Below, piece after piece: positions 40,847 through 53,853 of a DNA stretch of 64,000 nucleotides. Both the position numbers and the translations under genes were made by a program. Under the pieces are notes generated by a model. It ran no database searches, was not told where the DNA came from, and was given only the letters and a program-made list of their open reading frames with translations. The stretch is from assembly GCF_003402535.2 (NCBI RefSeq), contig NZ_AP025171.1:2294001-2358000 (forward strand). Direction: 5' to 3'. This DNA is from Cupriavidus sp. P-10. Lineage in GTDB: Bacteria > Pseudomonadota > Gammaproteobacteria > Burkholderiales > Burkholderiaceae. Numbering within the stretch: position 1 is the stretch's first letter; each line of letters starts with the position of its first letter.

Positions 40847-42994
40847 ATGAAAAAAATCGCAGTCAAGGCAGGCGGCGCTGTACTGGCGCTGGCTGCGGCC
40901 GGCAGCCTGCTCGCCGGATTTGCCACGGTGATGAGCCTGCGGCAGCTTCCACCGGTCGACGCCCTGCGAGACTACCGCCCCGATGTGCCGCTGCGGATCT
41001 ACACCAGCGACAACGTGCAGATCGGCGAATTCGGCAGCGAGCACCGCGAGTTCATCCCCTTCGAGCAAATCCCCCCGCGCATGGTCCAGGCCCTGCTGGC
41101 GGCCGAGGACGACCAGTTCTACGAGCACGAGGGCGTCGACATCCCCGGGTTGTTCCGCGCCGCGCTGGCCAACTTCGGCCAGGGCTACGCCCAGGGCGCG
41201 TCCACCATCACCATGCAGGTCGCGCGCAATTTCTACTTGTCGCGCGAGAAGACGCTGGCACGCAAGTGGTATGAAATGCTGCTGGCCTGGCGCATCGACC
41301 AGTCGCTGCCCAAGGACCGCATCCTCGAGCTGTACATGAACCAGGTCTACCTGGGCGAGCACGCCTATGGCTTCGGCAGCGCGGCGCACGCGTACTTCGG
41401 CAAGCCGCTGGGGGCGCTGTCGCTGGCCGAGAGCGCGATGCTGGCCGGACTGCCCAAGGCGCCGTCGACCATGAACCCGGTGGTGAACCTGCCGCGCGCC
41501 AAGCGCCGCCAGGAATACGTGCTGGGCCGCATGCTGGCGCTCGGCATGATCAGCCAGGACGACTACCGCGCGGCCCGCGCCGAGCGCCTGGCGATCTCCG
41601 GCGAAACACCCGGCAGCTTCGGCGGCCATGCCGAGTACGTGGCCGAACTGGCGCGCCAGCTGGCGCGCGAGCGCTTTGGCGACGAAGCCTACACGCGCGG
41701 CCTGAACATCTACACCACGGTGTCGTCGGTGCGGCAGACGCTGGCCTACGATGCCGTGACCGGTGGACTGCAGCGTTACGCGCGCCGCCACCGCAAGGCG
41801 GCGCCGACGCTGGCGCAGGGGCCGCAGGCGGCGCTGGTGTCGCTTGACAGCAATACCGGCGCGATCGAGGCGATGGTGGGCGGCGCGGACTTTGCCGCCA
41901 GCCGCTTCAACCACGCCACGCAGGCGCTGCGCCAGCCGGGCTCGACCTTCAAGCCTTTCGTCTACGCGGCCGCGCTGGAGCGCGGCGTGTCGCCCGGCAC
42001 GGTCATCAACGATGCACCCCTGGCCAATTCGTCGCGCTGGCAGCCGTCCAACGACGACGGCCGCTTTATCGGGCCGGTCACCGTGCGCCAGGCGCTGGCC
42101 GAATCGCGCAACCTGCCGGCGATCCGCACGCTGCAGGCGATCGGCATTCCCTATGTGGTGGAGTTCGCCAGCCGCTTCGGCTTCTCGCCCAAACGGCTGC
42201 CGCGCTACCTGCCGCTGGCGCTCGGCACCGGCACCACCTCGCCGCTGCGGCTGGCCGCGGCCTACGGCGTGTTCGCCAATGGTGGCCAGCGCGTCGAGCC
42301 CTACCTGATCGAGCGCATCACCGACAACGAGGGCAACGTGCTGTTCGAAGCAGCCCACACCGGCGCCGATGGTGCCGCAGCGCCGACGCGCGTGATCAGC
42401 GCGCGCAATGCCTTCGTGATGGACAGCCTGCTGCGCAGCGTGGTCGACGAAGGCACCGGCGCGGGCGTGCGCCGCTACCTGCGCCGCGACGACGTGGCCG
42501 GCAAGACCGGCACCACCAACGAAGCCATGGACGGCTGGTTCGCCGGCTATGCCGGCGGCGTAGTCACGGTGGCATGGATGGGCTACGACGACAACCGCAG
42601 CCTGGGCGAGCATGAGTTCGGCGCCACCACGGCGCTGCCGGTGTGGGCGGCGTACATGGAAGGACGGCTCGCCGGCGTCCCCGAGGCGGATCCCGACGCC
42701 CCGGCGGGCGTGGTGCGCGCGGGCAATGACTGGATCTATGCGGAGTATGCGGACGGCAGCCGTGGCATCGCTTCGCTTGGCTTCCCGCCGCCGGCGGATC
42801 CGCAGGTGGCACCGGCAGCAGATCCTGTCGCGGCGCCGGTGGCCAGCAACCCTGCCATCCCGACCGCGCCGGCCGCCGTGCCCTCTGCCGCACCATCTGC
42901 CGCAGCCAAGCAGCTTCCCGGCAACGCCACCGGCGTGCCGGCGCCTGCCACGGTGGCCGCGCCCGCCGTATCCGCCAGCCGGGACGGCCTGTAA
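40847..42994 (+). CDS. Class A penicillin-binding protein (PBP1A-like, compact)
   Basis: 715 residues. A short cytoplasmic start and one transmembrane helix (about 8-30) are followed by a GT51 glycosyltransferase domain with the catalytic glutamate in LLAAEDDQFYEHEGVD and GASTITMQVARNFYLS. The transpeptidase domain has SxxK in GSTFKPF, SxN in ESRNLPA and KTG in AGKTGTTNEAMDGWF. It polymerises and cross-links peptidoglycan in the periplasm. Only about a dozen residues lie between the two domains where E. coli PBP1A has a roughly 110-residue OB-fold insert, so this is a shorter type. The last 70 residues are Ala/Pro/Val-rich. It probably coexists with a full-length PBP1A elsewhere (inference). 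Confidence 0.93.
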   Translation: MKKIAVKAGGAVLALAAAGSLLAGFATVMSLRQLPPVDALRDYRPDVPLRIYTSDNVQIGEFGSEHREFIPFEQIPPRMVQALLAAEDDQFYEHEGVDIPGLFRAALANFGQGYAQGASTITMQVARNFYLSREKTLARKWYEMLLAWRIDQSLPKDRILELYMNQVYLGEHAYGFGSAAHAYFGKPLGALSLAESAMLAGLPKAPSTMNPVVNLPRAKRRQEYVLGRMLALGMISQDDYRAARAERLAISGETPGSFGGHAEYVAELARQLARERFGDEAYTRGLNIYTTVSSVRQTLAYDAVTGGLQRYARRHRKAAPTLAQGPQAALVSLDSNTGAIEAMVGGADFAASRFNHATQALRQPGSTFKPFVYAAALERGVSPGTVINDAPLANSSRWQPSNDDGRFIGPVTVRQALAESRNLPAIRTLQAIGIPYVVEFASRFGFSPKRLPRYLPLALGTGTTSPLRLAAAYGVFANGGQRVEPYLIERITDNEGNVLFEAAHTGADGAAAPTRVISARNAFVMDSLLRSVVDEGTGAGVRRYLRRDDVAGKTGTTNEAMDGWFAGYAGGVVTVAWMGYDDNRSLGEHEFGATTALPVWAAYMEGRLAGVPEADPDAPAGVVRAGNDWIYAEYADGSRGIASLGFPPPADPQVAPAADPVAAPVASNPAIPTAPAAVPSAAPSAAAKQLPGNATGVPAPATVAAPAVSASRDGL

Positions 42995-43041
42995 ACTCCA
43001 CGCATTCCTGCCGCCTCACCCTACCTGCGAGTCTTTTTTCG

Positions 43042-44295
43042 ATGTCCAGCCACAGCCCGCTGCTGATCTGGTCGGTCGCCGCGCTGACCACCGCCGGCGT
43101 ATTGTTCCGTCCCTTCCGCCTGCCCGAGGCATTCTGGGCCGCCGCCGGCGCGCTGCTGCTGTGCGTTACCGGTTTGCTGGCGCTGCCCGACGCGCTGGCT
43201 GCGGTGATGCGCGGCTACGACGTCTACCTGTTCCTGGCCGGCATGATGCTGATCTCCGAACTGGCCCGCAAGACCGGCCTGTTCGACCACGTCGCGGCGC
43301 TGGCGGTGCGCCAGGCGCGCGGCTCGGCGCTGCGGCTGTTCCTGCTGGTATATGGCTTCGGCACGCTGGTCACCGCGTTCATGTCGAACGATGCCACCGC
43401 GGTGGTGCTGACGCCCGCGGTGCTGGCCGCCACGCGCGCGGCGCGCGTGCGCCATCCGCTGCCCTACCTGTACGCGTGCGCGTTCATCGCCAACGCCGCC
43501 AGCTTCGTGCTGCCGATCTCCAACCCGGCCAACCTGGTGATCTTCGGCGAGCGCATGCCGCCCCTGGCGGGATGGCTGGCAAGCTTTGCACTGCCGTCGC
43601 TGGCCGCGATACTGGCGACGCTGGCTGCGCTGTGGTGGACCCAGCGCCATGCGCTGGCTGAGCCGATCGGCAGCGACGTCCCGGTGCCGCCGCTATCGCT
43701 GCAGGCGTGGCTGACCGCGCTGGGGATCGTGCTGACCGGCATCACGCTGCTGGTGGCGTCGCTGCGCGGCAGCGAGCTGGGCTGGCCCACCTGCGCCGCG
43801 GGCGTGGCCACGCTGCTGCTGGTCTGCGCCACCCGGCGCGACTTGCTGGCGCCGGCGTTGCGCGAAGTCTCGTGGAGCGTGCTGCCGATGGTGGCTGGCC
43901 TGTTCGTGCTGGTAGCCGCGCTGGAGCAGACCGCGGTGATCGGCCACCTGGCCGACGCGGTCGCGGCAGCCTCGCGCGATGGCGGCGTGCTTGCGCTGCT
44001 GGCGACGGGCGGACTGGTGACGCTGGCGGGCAATATCGCCAACAACCTGCCGGCCGGGCTGATCGCGGCATCGGCGCTGACCGCGGGCAATGCGTCGCAC
44101 GCGGTCACCGGCGCGGTGCTGATCGGCATCGACCTGGGCCCGAACCTGTCGGTGACCGGCTCGCTGGCCACGCTGCTGTGGCTCACCGCACTGCGCCGCG
44201 AGGGGCATATGGTCAGCGCCGGCCAGTTCCTGCGCGTCGGCGCGATCGTCATGCCGGCCGCGATGGTGCCGGCGCTGGCGCTGCTGCTCTGGTAG
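43042..44295 (+). CDS. ArsB/SLC13-like anion permease
   Basis: 417 residues with about 11 or 12 membrane helices of the ArsB/citrate-type ion transporter superfamily. Landmarks are YDVYLFLAGMMLISELARKTGLFDHVA, VTAFMSNDATAVVLTPAVLA and ANAASFVLPISNPANLVIF; the last two are the paired Asn-Asp / Asn-Pro-Ala-Asn re-entrant motifs. ArsB members export arsenite, but many homologues carry other anions, and there is no arsR or arsC beside it. It follows the PBP1A gene by 47 bp on the same strand. Confidence 0.85.
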   Translation: MSSHSPLLIWSVAALTTAGVLFRPFRLPEAFWAAAGALLLCVTGLLALPDALAAVMRGYDVYLFLAGMMLISELARKTGLFDHVAALAVRQARGSALRLFLLVYGFGTLVTAFMSNDATAVVLTPAVLAATRAARVRHPLPYLYACAFIANAASFVLPISNPANLVIFGERMPPLAGWLASFALPSLAAILATLAALWWTQRHALAEPIGSDVPVPPLSLQAWLTALGIVLTGITLLVASLRGSELGWPTCAAGVATLLLVCATRRDLLAPALREVSWSVLPMVAGLFVLVAALEQTAVIGHLADAVAAASRDGGVLALLATGGLVTLAGNIANNLPAGLIAASALTAGNASHAVTGAVLIGIDLGPNLSVTGSLATLLWLTALRREGHMVSAGQFLRVGAIVMPAAMVPALALLLW

Positions 44296-44837
44296 CTGTT
44301 GCCGGGGACCTAAGCCAACGCGGCACGCCGCCGCGCGCCTCAGCCGGTGGCGGCACGCCCGCCCGCCGGTGCGCGCGCGCCCACCGCAAGTGGCCGCCGC
44401 AGGCCGGGCATGCCGGCACGGGCGGCGCTGGCGTGGTGTTCCGCCACGCCCGTTTCCACCGGCGTTGCCGGCAGCGGTACCGTCACGACATGGAGCAGCA
44501 TCAGGCTGCTGCACGGAAAGGCAATCGGCAAGGTCACGTTGTTCCCGACAAGAAGTAAGGCCGCAACTTCCGGTACGCCCGCCATCAGGTGGCGGGCGGC
44601 TGATGTTTGCAGGCATTATGTGGGCTTGTCGGCGTTGCGCGGCGCGGGGTTGAGCGTTGTCACGAACTATTCACGGAGCCACGCGCGGGTGTGCTGTATG
44701 CGGCGCGTCCGGCAGCGGACAACCGCCCGTCTGGCGCCGGGCGGGCAGGTTGTCGGGCCACCGCATCTGCCATATAGTGAACCCGGCACACCCGCCGGCG
44801 CCCGTGCCGGACATCTCCGCAACCCACCACGCTACCC
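44296..44837. other. 542-bp region, at most one weak small gene
   Basis: Short frames overlap on both strands. The best candidate reads leftward at 44340-44585 (81 residues, GC-rich third positions, hydrophobic N-terminal half) but it has no ribosome-binding site and no family I know, so it is not called. Upstream of folE a TATAGTG near 44774 may be a -10 element. Confidence 0.4.
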
Positions 44838-45584
44838 ATGACCAAGGACGCGGCGCGCCACGCGCATGACCTCCACCCGGCCGACGCGGCGGCCGGCGAC
44901 CCGGCCCATTCCGTCTCCGAGCGGATCCGCGCGCGCCTGCAGGCGGCGCAGGAACGCTTCCACGCCAACGACAATATCGCCCGCTATATCGAGCCGGGCG
45001 AGCTGGAGCAGTTGCAGGCCGAGGTCCAGTCCCGCATCGAAGGCGTGCTGCGCGCGCTGGTGATCGACGTCGACAACGACCACAACACGCAGGAAACCGC
45101 GCGGCGCGTGGCCAAGATGTACCTGAAGGAAATCTTCGCCGGCCGCTACGCGAAGCCGCCGGCGGTGACCGAGTTCCCCAACGTCGGGCAGCTGAATGAG
45201 CTGATGATCGTCGGCCCGCTGCGCGTGCGCAGTGCCTGCTCCCACCACCTGTGCCCCATCATCGGCAAGCTGTGGGTGGGGGTGATGCCCAACCAGCATT
45301 CCAACCTGATCGGCCTGTCCAAGTACGCGCGGCTGGCGGAATGGATCATGTGCCGGCCGCAGATCCAGGAAGAAGCCGTGGCGCAGGTGGCCGACCTGTT
45401 GCAGGAAAAAATGAACCCCGACGGCCTCGCCATCGTGATGGAGGCCGAGCATTTCTGCATGCACTGGCGCGGCGTGCGCGACACCGACGCCAAGATGACC
45501 AACAGCGTGATGCGCGGCTCGTTCCTGAAGGACGACAGCCTGCGGCGCGAATTCCTCACGCTGCTGAACAACAACCGCGGCTAG
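44838..45584 (+). CDS. folE: GTP cyclohydrolase I
   Basis: 248 residues, the type I enzyme that converts GTP to 7,8-dihydroneopterin triphosphate, the first step of tetrahydrofolate synthesis. Zinc ligands are visible in RSACSHHLCPIIGKLWVGV (Cys and His) and AEHFCMHWRGV (Cys). Other landmarks are ETARRVAKMYLKEIF and IGLSKYARLAEW. The N-terminal 45 residues are variable, and the motif CSHHLCPI differs from the CEHHFLPF of E. coli, as in other Burkholderiales copies. The BLUF photoreceptor gene starts 60 bp downstream on the same strand. Confidence 0.95.
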   Translation: MTKDAARHAHDLHPADAAAGDPAHSVSERIRARLQAAQERFHANDNIARYIEPGELEQLQAEVQSRIEGVLRALVIDVDNDHNTQETARRVAKMYLKEIFAGRYAKPPAVTEFPNVGQLNELMIVGPLRVRSACSHHLCPIIGKLWVGVMPNQHSNLIGLSKYARLAEWIMCRPQIQEEAVAQVADLLQEKMNPDGLAIVMEAEHFCMHWRGVRDTDAKMTNSVMRGSFLKDDSLRREFLTLLNNNRG

Positions 45585-45644
45585 GCGCCTGCTCCTGAAT
45601 CAGCATCCGCCCCTTATCCACGCCATCACGGAACCGCCACGACC

Positions 45645-46088
45645 ATGCTAGTCCGCCTGATCTATGCCAGCCGTGCCCGCCAGGCCATCGACACCGCCCT
45701 GCTCGACGCGATCCTGGCCACCAGCCTGGAGCGCAACCCGCGCCACGGCATCACCGGCGTGCTGTGCCACGGCAACGGCATCTTCCTGCAGGCGCTCGAA
45801 GGCGACCGGCAGGAGGTCTCGCAGCTGTTCCAGTCGATCGCGCGCGATCCGCGCCACCAGGACGTGACGCTGCTGCATTTCGAGGAAACCTGCACGCGCG
45901 ACTTCGCCGGCTGGGCCATGGGGCAGGTCAACGCGGCACGCATCAACACCGCGACGCTGCTGAAGTTCTCGGCGCGCGCCGAACTCGACCCGTTCCGCAC
46001 CGGCGGCGCGGCCTCGCTGGCGCTGCTCAAGGAGCTGATTGCCGGCGCCTCCGTGGTTTCGCGCCTGGGGGAGCGCGGCCGGCACTGA
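45645..46088 (+). CDS. BLUF-domain blue-light sensor protein
   Basis: 147 residues, essentially one BLUF domain (about 1-95) with a short helical tail. The photoactive set is complete: Tyr7 (RLIYASRA), Asn31 (ERNPRHGITGVL), Gln49 (FLQALEG), and the Trp90/Met92 pair (GWAMGQV) that switches on illumination. BLUF domains bind FAD non-covalently and sense blue light in the cytoplasm. There is no attached EAL or cyclase domain, so it must act through a protein partner. It lies 60 bp after folE, a possible operon. The partner is unknown. Confidence 0.93.
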   Translation: MLVRLIYASRARQAIDTALLDAILATSLERNPRHGITGVLCHGNGIFLQALEGDRQEVSQLFQSIARDPRHQDVTLLHFEETCTRDFAGWAMGQVNAARINTATLLKFSARAELDPFRTGGAASLALLKELIAGASVVSRLGERGRH

Positions 46089-46116
46089 GCCGCGCTGCCT
46101 GCCCTGTCCGTCCGCG

Positions 46117-46368
46117 CTACGCCGCCACCCGCCCGAACAGGCCGCATTCGAGATCGCTCTCGAACTCTTCGACCCATGCCGAGCCCGGCCCGGCCTCATA
46201 GACGCTGACCGCGTCCGTGCCCAGCCGCTTCACGCTGACGCGGCGAGCCTCGCCGTCGCCCTCGTCCGTGATCTGGAACGACTCCTGCGTGATGCCGACA
46301 TGCATGCACGCCTGCGTTACCTGTTGCTGCTCGTCGGCGGGAAACTGGGAAAACGGTCTCGTAGCCAT
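46117..46368 (-). CDS. Small hypothetical protein
   Basis: 83 residues from ATG 46368 with a strong GGAGG six bases upstream; the frame upstream of it is not protein-like. Acidic, with segments RPFSQFPADEQQQVTQACMHVGITQESFQI and RVSVKRLGTDAVSVYEAG suggesting a small alpha/beta fold. No signal peptide. I do not recognise it. It is convergent with the BLUF gene, 28 bp apart. Confidence 0.68.
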   Translation of the reverse strand: MATRPFSQFPADEQQQVTQACMHVGITQESFQITDEGDGEARRVSVKRLGTDAVSVYEAGPGSAWVEEFESDLECGLFGRVAA

Positions 46369-46545
46369 GGCATCCTCCGTCAAGGTTGAGATCGCCGCTT
46401 GCGCGCAGCGTGAACGCGCGTGGCCGTGCATGCACCACGCAAAACACCGATCAGGCATGCGGCCGGCATCGCCCGGCGGCATGCACGCCAACGCCCCGCT
46501 GCGGCCTCGCGGCGGAGCGCAAATCTTCTGGGACTTTGTTACAGC

Positions 46546-46710
46546 TCAGCTCTTGCGCTGGGTCACTGCCACGAACGGGGCCGGTGCGTGCTGGACGGAC
46601 TGGCTGCCGCAGTTCGGGCAATTCGGATGGGCAGAGGCATGTTCCGCGAGATGCTCGGTTTTCTCGAACACATGGCCGCACTTCTCGCAGCGGTATTGAT
46701 AGACGGGCAT
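46546..46710 (-). CDS. FmdB-type zinc-ribbon protein
   Basis: 54 residues from ATG 46710 with a GGGGGA site; the longer open frame upstream is not supported. MPVYQYRCEKCGHVFEKTEHL plus CPNCGSQSV gives the two CxxC pairs of the FmdB/CxxC_CxxC_SSSS regulatory zinc-ribbon family, small cytoplasmic proteins of uncertain role. It stands alone; the region upstream holds no gene on this strand for more than 400 bp. Confidence 0.85.
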   Translation of the reverse strand: MPVYQYRCEKCGHVFEKTEHLAEHASAHPNCPNCGSQSVQHAPAPFVAVTQRKS

Positions 46711-47156
46711 GGCAAATTCCCCCACGCGGCACGCGCCGCAAGCGCCACCCGGCGCAAGCCGGGCCTGCGCGGCATGATGGCCGCGGGCGCGTGTCAGCTT
46801 CATTCTAGGACAGGGTTCGCGTGCACCAAGCGTGAAAGTTCGATGACTCCCGCTGGCGTTCGCCGCATGTCGTCGGCGGTTCACTTCCGCCGTGCATTGA
46901 TGTCACGCAAATGCCATGGCGCGCGAACCGCGGATCAATGGCGCTGCCACCGTGCAATTCGCCGTAAAGGCGTGGGGGCCAGACCGTACCCTTGTACACC
47001 TCATGCCGGCCTGGCACGACGGCAGTGACCGTGAACTAGCCGAATTACGATTCAGGGGCGCCGGGAACATAGCCAGAATGCGGATTCGCCGTGATGCCGT
47101 GGCGCCGGCAGGTGCCCCGGGCCAGCAAGCGTCGAGAACCCGAGGACCCGAAAACG
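46711..47156. other. 446-bp region without a supported gene
   Basis: Several short frames exist but none has a ribosome-binding site and convincing sequence. Base composition is less GC-rich around 46840-47060 than in the flanking genes. It is the upstream region of the two-component operon that starts at 47157 and likely carries its promoter, which I cannot place. Confidence 0.4.
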
Positions 47157-47804
47157 ATGTACGACCAGATCATCCGTGTCGCACTGGCGGACGACCATCC
47201 GCTGGTCATGGCCGCGCTGCGCGACTGCCTGCAGCGCACGCCCAACTTCCAGGTCGGCAGCACCTGCGGCAACGGCACGGAATTGCTGGCCGCGCTCGAC
47301 CGCGAGCCCGCCGGCATTGCCGTCACCGACTTCTGCATGGGCCGCGGCGATGCATCGCTGGACGGCTTCAACCTGCTGAACCGGCTCGCACGGCGCCATC
47401 CGCGCACCCGCATCGTGGTGCTCAGCGCCCAGGCCAACGCCGCCATCATCCGCCGCGCCATGAAGCTGGGCGTGCGCGCCTACGTCAGCAAGGAGGATCC
47501 GATCGATGAAGTGGTGCGCGCCTGCGTCCAGGTTGCCACCAGCGACGGCTGCTACTGCTCGCCTTCGGCGCAGGCCATGCTTGACAGCGCCGCGCTCGCC
47601 TCGGCACCGGCGACCGAGCTGACGCTGCGCGAACTCGAGGTGGTGAGGCTGTATTCGCAAGGAATCCAGCTCGCGGACATCGCCAACAAGCTCGGACGCT
47701 CGGTCAGCACCATTTCCAGCCAGAAGACGATCGCCATGCGCAAGCTCGGCGTGCAGACCAACACCGGGCTGATCCGCTACGCGTACGAAAATGGCCTTAT
47801 CTGA
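47157..47804 (+). CDS. Response regulator, NarL/RcsB (LuxR-HTH) type
   Basis: 215 residues from ATG 47157. The receiver domain (about 1-125) has the acidic pair in ALADDHP, phospho-acceptor Asp58 (AVTDFCMGRGDASLDGFNLL) and Lys in YVSKEDP. A LuxR-type helix-turn-helix covers about 148-212 (ELTLRELEVVRLYSQGIQLADIANKLGRSVSTISSQKTIAMRKLGVQTNTGLIRYA). The wording of the HTH and the insert after the Asp resemble RcsB. The hybrid kinase gene begins 26 bp downstream, so the two form a cognate pair in one operon. Target genes are unknown. Confidence 0.93.
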   Translation: MYDQIIRVALADDHPLVMAALRDCLQRTPNFQVGSTCGNGTELLAALDREPAGIAVTDFCMGRGDASLDGFNLLNRLARRHPRTRIVVLSAQANAAIIRRAMKLGVRAYVSKEDPIDEVVRACVQVATSDGCYCSPSAQAMLDSAALASAPATELTLRELEVVRLYSQGIQLADIANKLGRSVSTISSQKTIAMRKLGVQTNTGLIRYAYENGLI

Positions 47805-47830
47805 CGCGGCACCGGCCTGAACACGCGCCG

Positions 47831-51436
<3,606 letters not shown>

Positions 51437-51591
51437 CGCGCCCTAGCGTGCCTGCAAGTGCCCGCAAGTGCCTTGCCGGCACGCCTTACCACAATTGGCG
51501 GATTTGCGAGTACCGCCACGCAGGACGATAATGGCGGGGCCGCGCGATGGCCCGCCATCCCCCCGCCTTTCCGGGCGCGCCATTGTCTCCA

Positions 51592-52995
51592 ATGTCTTCC
51601 CCCATGCAGCCAGAACAAGGCCTCCCCCAGCCGCAACGCACCTGGGCGATCCTCACCGTTTTCTTCGGCCTGATCATGGCCGTGCTCGATGGATCGATCG
51701 CCAACATCGCACTGCCCTCCATCTCGCGCCAGCTGCAGGCCGAGCCGTCGAGCACTATCTGGGTCGTCAACGCCTACCAGCTCACCGTGACGGTGTGCCT
51801 GCTGCCGCTGTCGTCGCTGGGCGACATCCTCGGCTACAAGCGCGTGTACCGCGTCGGGCTCGCTACCTTCCTGGTGGGCTCGCTGCTGTGCGCGCTGTCG
51901 GTCAACCTGCCCATGCTGGTGGCGGCGCGCGTACTGCAAGGCATTGGCGGCGCGGGCATCATGAGCGTCAATACCGCGCTGGTGCGCTTTATCTACCCGC
52001 CCACGAAGCTGGGTCGCGGCATCGGGCTGAATGCGGTGGTGGTTGGCGTGACCATTGCGGTGGCGCCTTCGCTGGGCGCCATGATCCTGGCGGTGGCCAG
52101 CTGGCAGTGGCTGTTCGCGGTGAACGTGCCGGTGGCAATCCTTGCATTGGCCATGAGCCGGCGCTCGCTGCCGGAGACGCCGCCGCAGCCTCGCGACTTC
52201 GACTATCCCAGTGCGCTGCTGTCGGCGCTGGTGTTCGGCCTGTTTATCCTGAGCGTGGATGGGCTCGGCCATGCCCGCTGGCGCGCAATCGGCGTCGCGG
52301 GGCTTGTCGCTGCAATCCTGCTGGGATGGCTGCTGGTGCGGCGCCAGCGGGGCCGCACCGCGCCGCTGGTGCCGGTGGACCTGTTTGCCAGCCGGTCCTT
52401 CACGCTGGCGGTAGGCACCTCGTTCTGCTCCTTCATGACGCAGATGCTGTCCTTCGTGGCGCTGCCTTTCTACCTCGAATACCAGCTTGGCCGCTCGCTG
52501 CAGGAGACCGGGCTGCTGATCACGCCCTGGCCGCTGATGGTGGCGGTGATGGCCGCGCTGTCGGGGCGGCTTTCGGACCGCTACCCGGCCAGCATCCTCG
52601 CGGGCCTCGGGCTGGCCATGCTGGCCGGCGGGCTGGTGGGACTGGCTACGCTGGGACCGGATGCCAGCAGCCTCGACATTGCGTGGCGCATGGCGATGTG
52701 CGGCACCGGCTTCGGCTTCTTCCAGTCACCCAACAACCGCGCCATGATCGGCGCCACGCCGCCGGCCCGCAGCGGCGGTGCCAGCGGCGCGCAGGCCACC
52801 ACGCGGCTGCTGGGGCAGACCACCGGTACGGCGGTGGTGGCCTTGCTGTTCAGCCTGGTGCCGGACGGCGCTGCGCGGGTCGCGTTGTATGTGGCGGCGG
52901 CGGTCGCGACCGTCGGCGCCATCATCAGCCTGAGCCGGCTGCGCGATCCCAGCGGCGAAGGCAATGCGCAGGCGGCGGCCGAACCGGACGCCTGA
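51592..52995 (+). CDS. MFS efflux protein, DHA2 (EmrB/QacA) family
   Basis: About 467 residues from ATG 51592; an in-frame ATG at 51547 would add 15, and neither has a good ribosome-binding site. About 14 helices. Landmarks are MAVLDGSIANIALPSISRQL in helix 1 (motif D1 of DHA2), LGDILGYKRVYRVGL (motif A), RVLQGIGGAGIMSVN (motif B) and GPxLG-like AVAPSLGAMIL (motif C of exporters). DHA2 proteins export drugs or dyes by proton antiport. No EmrA-type adaptor or local regulator accompanies it on this strand. Confidence 0.9.
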   Translation: MSSPMQPEQGLPQPQRTWAILTVFFGLIMAVLDGSIANIALPSISRQLQAEPSSTIWVVNAYQLTVTVCLLPLSSLGDILGYKRVYRVGLATFLVGSLLCALSVNLPMLVAARVLQGIGGAGIMSVNTALVRFIYPPTKLGRGIGLNAVVVGVTIAVAPSLGAMILAVASWQWLFAVNVPVAILALAMSRRSLPETPPQPRDFDYPSALLSALVFGLFILSVDGLGHARWRAIGVAGLVAAILLGWLLVRRQRGRTAPLVPVDLFASRSFTLAVGTSFCSFMTQMLSFVALPFYLEYQLGRSLQETGLLITPWPLMVAVMAALSGRLSDRYPASILAGLGLAMLAGGLVGLATLGPDASSLDIAWRMAMCGTGFGFFQSPNNRAMIGATPPARSGGASGAQATTRLLGQTTGTAVVALLFSLVPDGAARVALYVAAAVATVGAIISLSRLRDPSGEGNAQAAAEPDA

Positions 52996-53037
52996 GGACG
53001 ACACGCGAGAGCCCGCGGCCGCAGGCCCTGTGCGGTT

Positions 53038-53850
53038 CTACACCGCGATGCCGCCGAACTCCTGCATCACCTTGTCATGCAGGCGCCGCATGCCGCGCAG
53101 CCAGCGATCGTAGTCCTGGCCCTTGCGCCGGTAGTATTCCAGCACCTCCGGGTGCGGCAGGATCAGGAAGCGCTCGTCGGCCACGCCCTCGAGAGTCACC
53201 GCGGCAACATGCTCGGCGGTGACCGACCCCTCCTGCAGGAAGCCCTTGCGCTCTCCTTTCTCGCCGAACAGCATGTTGGTCTGCACGCCCTGCGGGCAGA
53301 TGCAGCTGACCTTGATGCCGCGGTCGCCGTAGGTGATCGACAGCCATTCGGCAAACCCGATCGCCGCGTGCTTGGTCACCGCGTACGGAGCCGAGCCGAT
53401 CTGCGACAGCAGCCCCGCCGCCGATACCGTGTTGATGAAGTAGCCGTCGCCGCGCTCGAGCATCTGCGGCAGCACCGCGCGCGCCGCATGGATATGCGCC
53501 ATCACGTTGATTTCCCAGATGCGCTGCCATTCTTCGGCACCGGCGTCGAGGCCCTTGCGCAGGATGATGCCGGCGTTGGAGCAGAAGATATCGACCTGCC
53601 CGAAGCGGCGGGTGGCTTCGTCGGCCAGTGCCTGCACCGCGTTCGCGTCGGCGACGTCGACCGCTTGCGCGAACACCTGGCACGACGGCACGGCCTCCTG
53701 GACTTCAGCGGCGACGCTGGCGGCGCCGGCCTCGTTCAGATCAGCCACGGCCACGCCACGCGCTCCGGCCTGTGCAAACGCCAGCGCCAGCGTGCGGCCA
53801 ATGCCGGTGGCCGCACCGGTTACCACGACGGACTTGTTGCGTACTTCCAT
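53038..53850 (-). CDS. Short-chain dehydrogenase/reductase
   Basis: 270 residues of the classical SDR family. The NAD(P)-binding TGAATGIG lies at residues 11-18 and SNAG at 91-94. The catalytic triad is Ser143, Tyr156 and Lys160 (SAAGLLSQIGSAPYAVTK). An Asp at the end of strand 2 (VAVADLNEAG) favours NAD+. Its start is 3 bp after the stop of the IclR regulator, with GGAG inside that gene, so the two are coupled and the enzyme is probably part of the regulated function. The substrate is unknown. Confidence 0.9.
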   Translation of the reverse strand: MEVRNKSVVVTGAATGIGRTLALAFAQAGARGVAVADLNEAGAASVAAEVQEAVPSCQVFAQAVDVADANAVQALADEATRRFGQVDIFCSNAGIILRKGLDAGAEEWQRIWEINVMAHIHAARAVLPQMLERGDGYFINTVSAAGLLSQIGSAPYAVTKHAAIGFAEWLSITYGDRGIKVSCICPQGVQTNMLFGEKGERKGFLQEGSVTAEHVAAVTLEGVADERFLILPHPEVLEYYRRKGQDYDRWLRGMRRLHDKVMQEFGGIAV

Positions 53851-53853
53851 GCG

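Noticed and set aside
44340..44585. Possible 81-residue minus-strand gene
   Set aside because: GC-rich third positions but no ribosome-binding site, no recognised family and overlap with equally weak plus-strand frames.
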